NCBI GenBank assembly: GCA_041399155.1
Contig: JAWKTI010000001.1
Coordinates: 1,736,001 to 1,800,000 of the forward strand
Source: Zavarzinella sp.
Lineage (GTDB): Bacteria; Planctomycetota; Planctomycetia; Gemmatales; Gemmataceae
Reading direction: 5' to 3'
DNA length: 64,000 nt
Within the stretch, counting starts at the first letter, position 1, and every line of letters begins with the position of its first letter. Positions 61,546-64,000 of this stretch are shown one piece after another. The position numbers and the translations under genes are program-made. Under the pieces are notes generated by a model. It had not been told where the DNA came from and searched no databases. It saw only the letters and a program-made list of their open reading frames with translations.

Positions 61546-63666
61546 CTAGCGCAGGGGCACTTTCACGAGTGTGGGTGTATTCCGCAAACGATATTTCAAC
61601 GCAAACTCTTTTGGAGTAAGAGTTTCCATTCCCTGATCCGTCAAAACGACAGCCATTAATTCTGAATCATCCAGATCAGATACACGGTAATCGCCCGTGG
61701 TACTCACTATCAAAAGTTGGTTTTTTTCTACCACAATGGTAGTTTGCAAGCCCGCTACTGGTGCAGTGGTCCAGACACGAATTGAACGGTCCAGACATGA
61801 GGAAATGATCGTTTTCCCATCCACTGACCAGGCGACATCCTGAATTGGGGCATTCGTGGGCAGATCTATGGCAAGTCGGGCACCCTGTACATCCCAAACA
61901 TTCAGGCGATGCTTCGCCCGGCCTGCTGCAATCTGTGTCCCTGTTGGATTGAAGGCCACAGCATTCACAGCGGGTGGTCGGCCCCCATCATCGAGGCTCT
62001 TTTCAATTGCCCCACGTGGGATGTTCCACAACCGCAGACGAAAATCGTCGCAACCTGTTGCCAGCATTCCATTTGCGGCGAATTCCATCGAATTTATTCC
62101 ATTCATTGCTTCCAGAGTTTTCAGGGATTTTCCTGCCGCTACATTCCAGATCAGCACATTCCCACTGGAACCACCACTGGCAAGAATACCGCCTTTACCC
62201 CAAGCCAGAGCGGTGATGGGCTGAATGTGACCTGTGAGAACTGTGGGGGTTGATTTTTTTGCAGGGTAAATTCGCACCTGTCGGTCTGCACTTCCAGTAG
62301 CAATGCGGCCATCTGGCGAAAATGCCACTGAAGTGACGCGATCTGAATGATCTTTCAGCACCAACAACTCTGTGCCTTTCTGGTAATCCCATACACGGGC
62401 GGTTTTGTCATTCGAGCCAGTTACCAGCGTTTTGGTGGGCATGTGCCAATCAACACAAGTCACGGCAGCGGTGTGTCCAGGCAATTCAAAAAGAGTTTTA
62501 CCAGTCATCGGATCACACAATTTTGGAGTATTGGTGCCCAGATCACTAATGATGGGGAACCCCGGCTTCCACGAGGCCTTTGGAGTACTACCCACGGGGT
62601 GCGACGTTGCCAGTGCAGTTACGGCTCCGGTAGCGGGGGAAAAATTGGTATAGTTACCGGCAACCCACTCATCCGTACCACGCACATGCTCCATGGCGTA
62701 AACCGTGGCTGGGAAGTTGGCTCCTTTCACAAATTTTTCATCACCTTTCCACAGTTGTACGGTCGTGATGTCAGAAGTGATCAAATCACCATTTTTTAAC
62801 CAGACCAGGCACTCTGCGGCGGCGGGCAACTTTTGCATTTCCACATATTGGGCTTCGGTACTAATTTCAGGAATTTGGAAAATCGAGATGCTTTTGGTGC
62901 CACCCACAGCAAATTTTTTGCCATCGGGAGACAATGCAATCGCCCTGCCAGCTACCGCCTCAATTTCCAGGGTTTGAAAATTTTTGCCGGTCGTTGCGTC
63001 AAATAGTGCTACCCCACCCGGACAGGGAATCATCAGCACTTTGCCATCAGGCGAATAAATGGGATCGCTATAATCGGTTCCCAATTCATCGGTGCGAATC
63101 TGTTCGCCTTTCATCAGGTCCCAATAAGTGATGAATCCGCTGGAACCACCACCTGTCACGAGCATTTTGCCTTCAGGATGCCAGGTAACGTGGGTCACAT
63201 AACCTTTGTGTTTCCGTAAAATCTTTAGTGGAAGACCAGTTTCCCGATCCCATAAGCGGGCAGTGCCATCGTGTGTACCCGCCGAGGCCAGAGTTTGTCC
63301 ATCTGGCGACCAGGCTAGATCCCGCACATAGCTGTTGTGGCCAACCAGAATTTTGACAAATTTGCCCGTATCGCGCTCCCACAGCCGGATCATGCCGTCG
63401 TAGCCACCTGTAGCAACGATTTTTCCATCAGGAGATACTGCCAGACACAGTACTGCCCAGCGGTGGTATTTTGTTTCCCACGTCCAGGAACGCCCGGTTG
63501 GCAATCGTTTTGGTTGCAGCACCAGGGTGCGGTCACTAAGGGGCATACCAGCGCTAATTTTCAACGAATCCCCAGGAATCATCACTCTTGGTGGCAATTC
63601 TGGAGCCTGGGCGAAGATGAAACAGGGAGTTAACAGAAAAAATGAAAACGATATGAGACGCACCAT
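61546..63666 (-). CDS. Exported WD40-repeat protein
   Basis: 706 residues from the ATG at 63666; signal peptide MVRLISFSFFLLTPCFIFAQ. About 12 WD40-type repeats are present, e.g. GKFVKILVGHNSYVRDLAWS, ASAGTHDGTARLWDRETGLP, VTGSNDKTARVWDYQKGTEL and IISSCLDRSIRVWTTAPVAG, separated by GH/WD dipeptides. The last 50 residues (LMAVVLTDQGMETLTPKEFA) are outside the repeats. The number of repeats suggests two propellers. It is presumably a binding platform in the periplasm. The TPR/peptidase gene follows 104 bases downstream. Confidence 0.9.
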   Translation of the reverse strand: MVRLISFSFFLLTPCFIFAQAPELPPRVMIPGDSLKISAGMPLSDRTLVLQPKRLPTGRSWTWETKYHRWAVLCLAVSPDGKIVATGGYDGMIRLWERDTGKFVKILVGHNSYVRDLAWSPDGQTLASAGTHDGTARLWDRETGLPLKILRKHKGYVTHVTWHPEGKMLVTGGGSSGFITYWDLMKGEQIRTDELGTDYSDPIYSPDGKVLMIPCPGGVALFDATTGKNFQTLEIEAVAGRAIALSPDGKKFAVGGTKSISIFQIPEISTEAQYVEMQKLPAAAECLVWLKNGDLITSDITTVQLWKGDEKFVKGANFPATVYAMEHVRGTDEWVAGNYTNFSPATGAVTALATSHPVGSTPKASWKPGFPIISDLGTNTPKLCDPMTGKTLFELPGHTAAVTCVDWHMPTKTLVTGSNDKTARVWDYQKGTELLVLKDHSDRVTSVAFSPDGRIATGSADRQVRIYPAKKSTPTVLTGHIQPITALAWGKGGILASGGSSGNVLIWNVAAGKSLKTLEAMNGINSMEFAANGMLATGCDDFRLRLWNIPRGAIEKSLDDGGRPPAVNAVAFNPTGTQIAAGRAKHRLNVWDVQGARLAIDLPTNAPIQDVAWSVDGKTIISSCLDRSIRVWTTAPVAGLQTTIVVEKNQLLIVSTTGDYRVSDLDDSELMAVVLTDQGMETLTPKEFALKYRLRNTPTLVKVPLR

Positions 63667-63774
63667 GAACACCACCGTTTCGATTGCCTGGTTCGATTTC
63701 TAAGGCGAAATTTTGATAGGTTAACATACAGTACTGTGAAAATTCCAATTTATCCAGCAAAATTTTGGGAGTTG

Positions 63775-64000
63775 ATGATGCGATTCCTCTCCGCAATCAT
63801 TTTTCTACTGCCCACGGTTATTTGTGCCCAATCATCGGAAGGCAATCCCGCAGTGGAATTGCAGGTCAAATGGGTGAACCAGTTGCCTTGGAAAACTGTC
63901 ATATCCATTGATAAGGCTACTGGCAGGAATTGGGATGAAAAATTGAAATCTTCGCAAGCATTGCTGGCAAAAAAAGGTGGGGGAATCATTTATTTTCCTG
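63775..64000 (+). CDS. Start of an exported protein, possibly a beta-helix (pectate-lyase-like) protein
   Basis: Open from the ATG at 63775 (a second ATG follows directly) to the end of the window, about 75 residues. A signal peptide MMRFLSAIIFLLPTVICAQS is followed by NPAVELQVKWVNQLPWKTVI and KLKSSQALLAKKGGGIIYFP. The GGGxIYFP stretch is like the start of the pectate-lyase-3 or GH28-like right-handed beta-helix family, where a GG-x-V-x-x-P-P-G motif opens the helix. The call is tentative because only the first part is visible. GGGAG at 63767-63771 (spacing four bases) is a ribosome site. Confidence 0.6.
   Translation, partial: MMRFLSAIIFLLPTVICAQSSEGNPAVELQVKWVNQLPWKTVISIDKATGRNWDEKLKSSQALLAKKGGGIIYFP

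Noticed and set aside
1..64000. CRISPR array
   Set aside because: No set of evenly spaced identical repeats was seen anywhere.

Overview
The window looks like a chromosomal segment of a member of the Planctomycetota, probably in or near the Gemmatales or Pirellulales. The evidence is gene content: a type I sulfatase, a DUF1501 Tat-exported protein, a DUF1559 (H-X9-DG type) prepilin-like protein, a DUF6677-like protein, large exported PQQ, WD40 and TPR repeat proteins, an EF-hand/redoxin/copper-monooxygenase fusion, an ECF sigma factor, and no recognisable S-layer, flagellar or phage genes. Base composition looks balanced by eye. Placement below phylum is a guess.

Layout. 1-10.4 kb: end of a sulfatase, an exported beta-propeller, an exported esterase-like protein, mutL, a molybdopterin oxidoreductase, ribE and serA. 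10.4-15 kb: an S41 peptidase and sucA. 14.9-19.6 kb: a minus-strand biotin block (DJ-1-like gene, bioB, bioF, and a bioD-bioA fusion). 19.6-20.5 kb: a hairpin pair followed by a compact toxin-antitoxin pair. 20.6-26.2 kb: DAHP synthase, an aldo/keto reductase, argS, tsaE and a membrane protein. 26.3-30 kb: two exported planctomycete-type proteins, one with glycine/proline-rich tracts at both ends. 30-33.2 kb: ECF sigma factor, a coupled ATP-grasp-like gene of STM4014 type, and a DUF1501 gene. 33.2-36.4 kb: a Kef-type antiporter and a Y-family DNA polymerase behind a perfect palindrome. 36.4-37.9 kb: a poorly coding patch with remnants. 37.7-42.8 kb: a minus-strand run polA, pfkB-type kinase, crcB, DUF6677-like gene and a 58-residue membrane protein. 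43.0 kb: a divergent Nudix gene.

43.6-51.4 kb is the most interesting block: eight same-strand genes encoding two FabZ-like dehydratases, a FabG-like ketoreductase, an unusually long acyl carrier protein, a ketosynthase-like protein whose catalytic Cys and one His are replaced (chain-length-factor-like), an intact ketosynthase, a membrane-anchored alpha/beta hydrolase and a GH3-family acyl-acid amido synthetase. Together they could build an acyl or polyketide-like chain on a dedicated carrier, then activate it and join it to an amine. The chemistry is inferred, not shown.

51.4-64 kb: argJ, an IS630-type element inserted exactly at the stop codon of a small membrane-protein gene, a divergent UPF0261/Tm-1-like protein, the four-domain redox fusion, a DUF1559 protein, a TPR protein with a gluzincin-like peptidase site, a WD40 protein, and the start of an exported protein running off the end. 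No rRNA, tRNA or CRISPR array was recognised.
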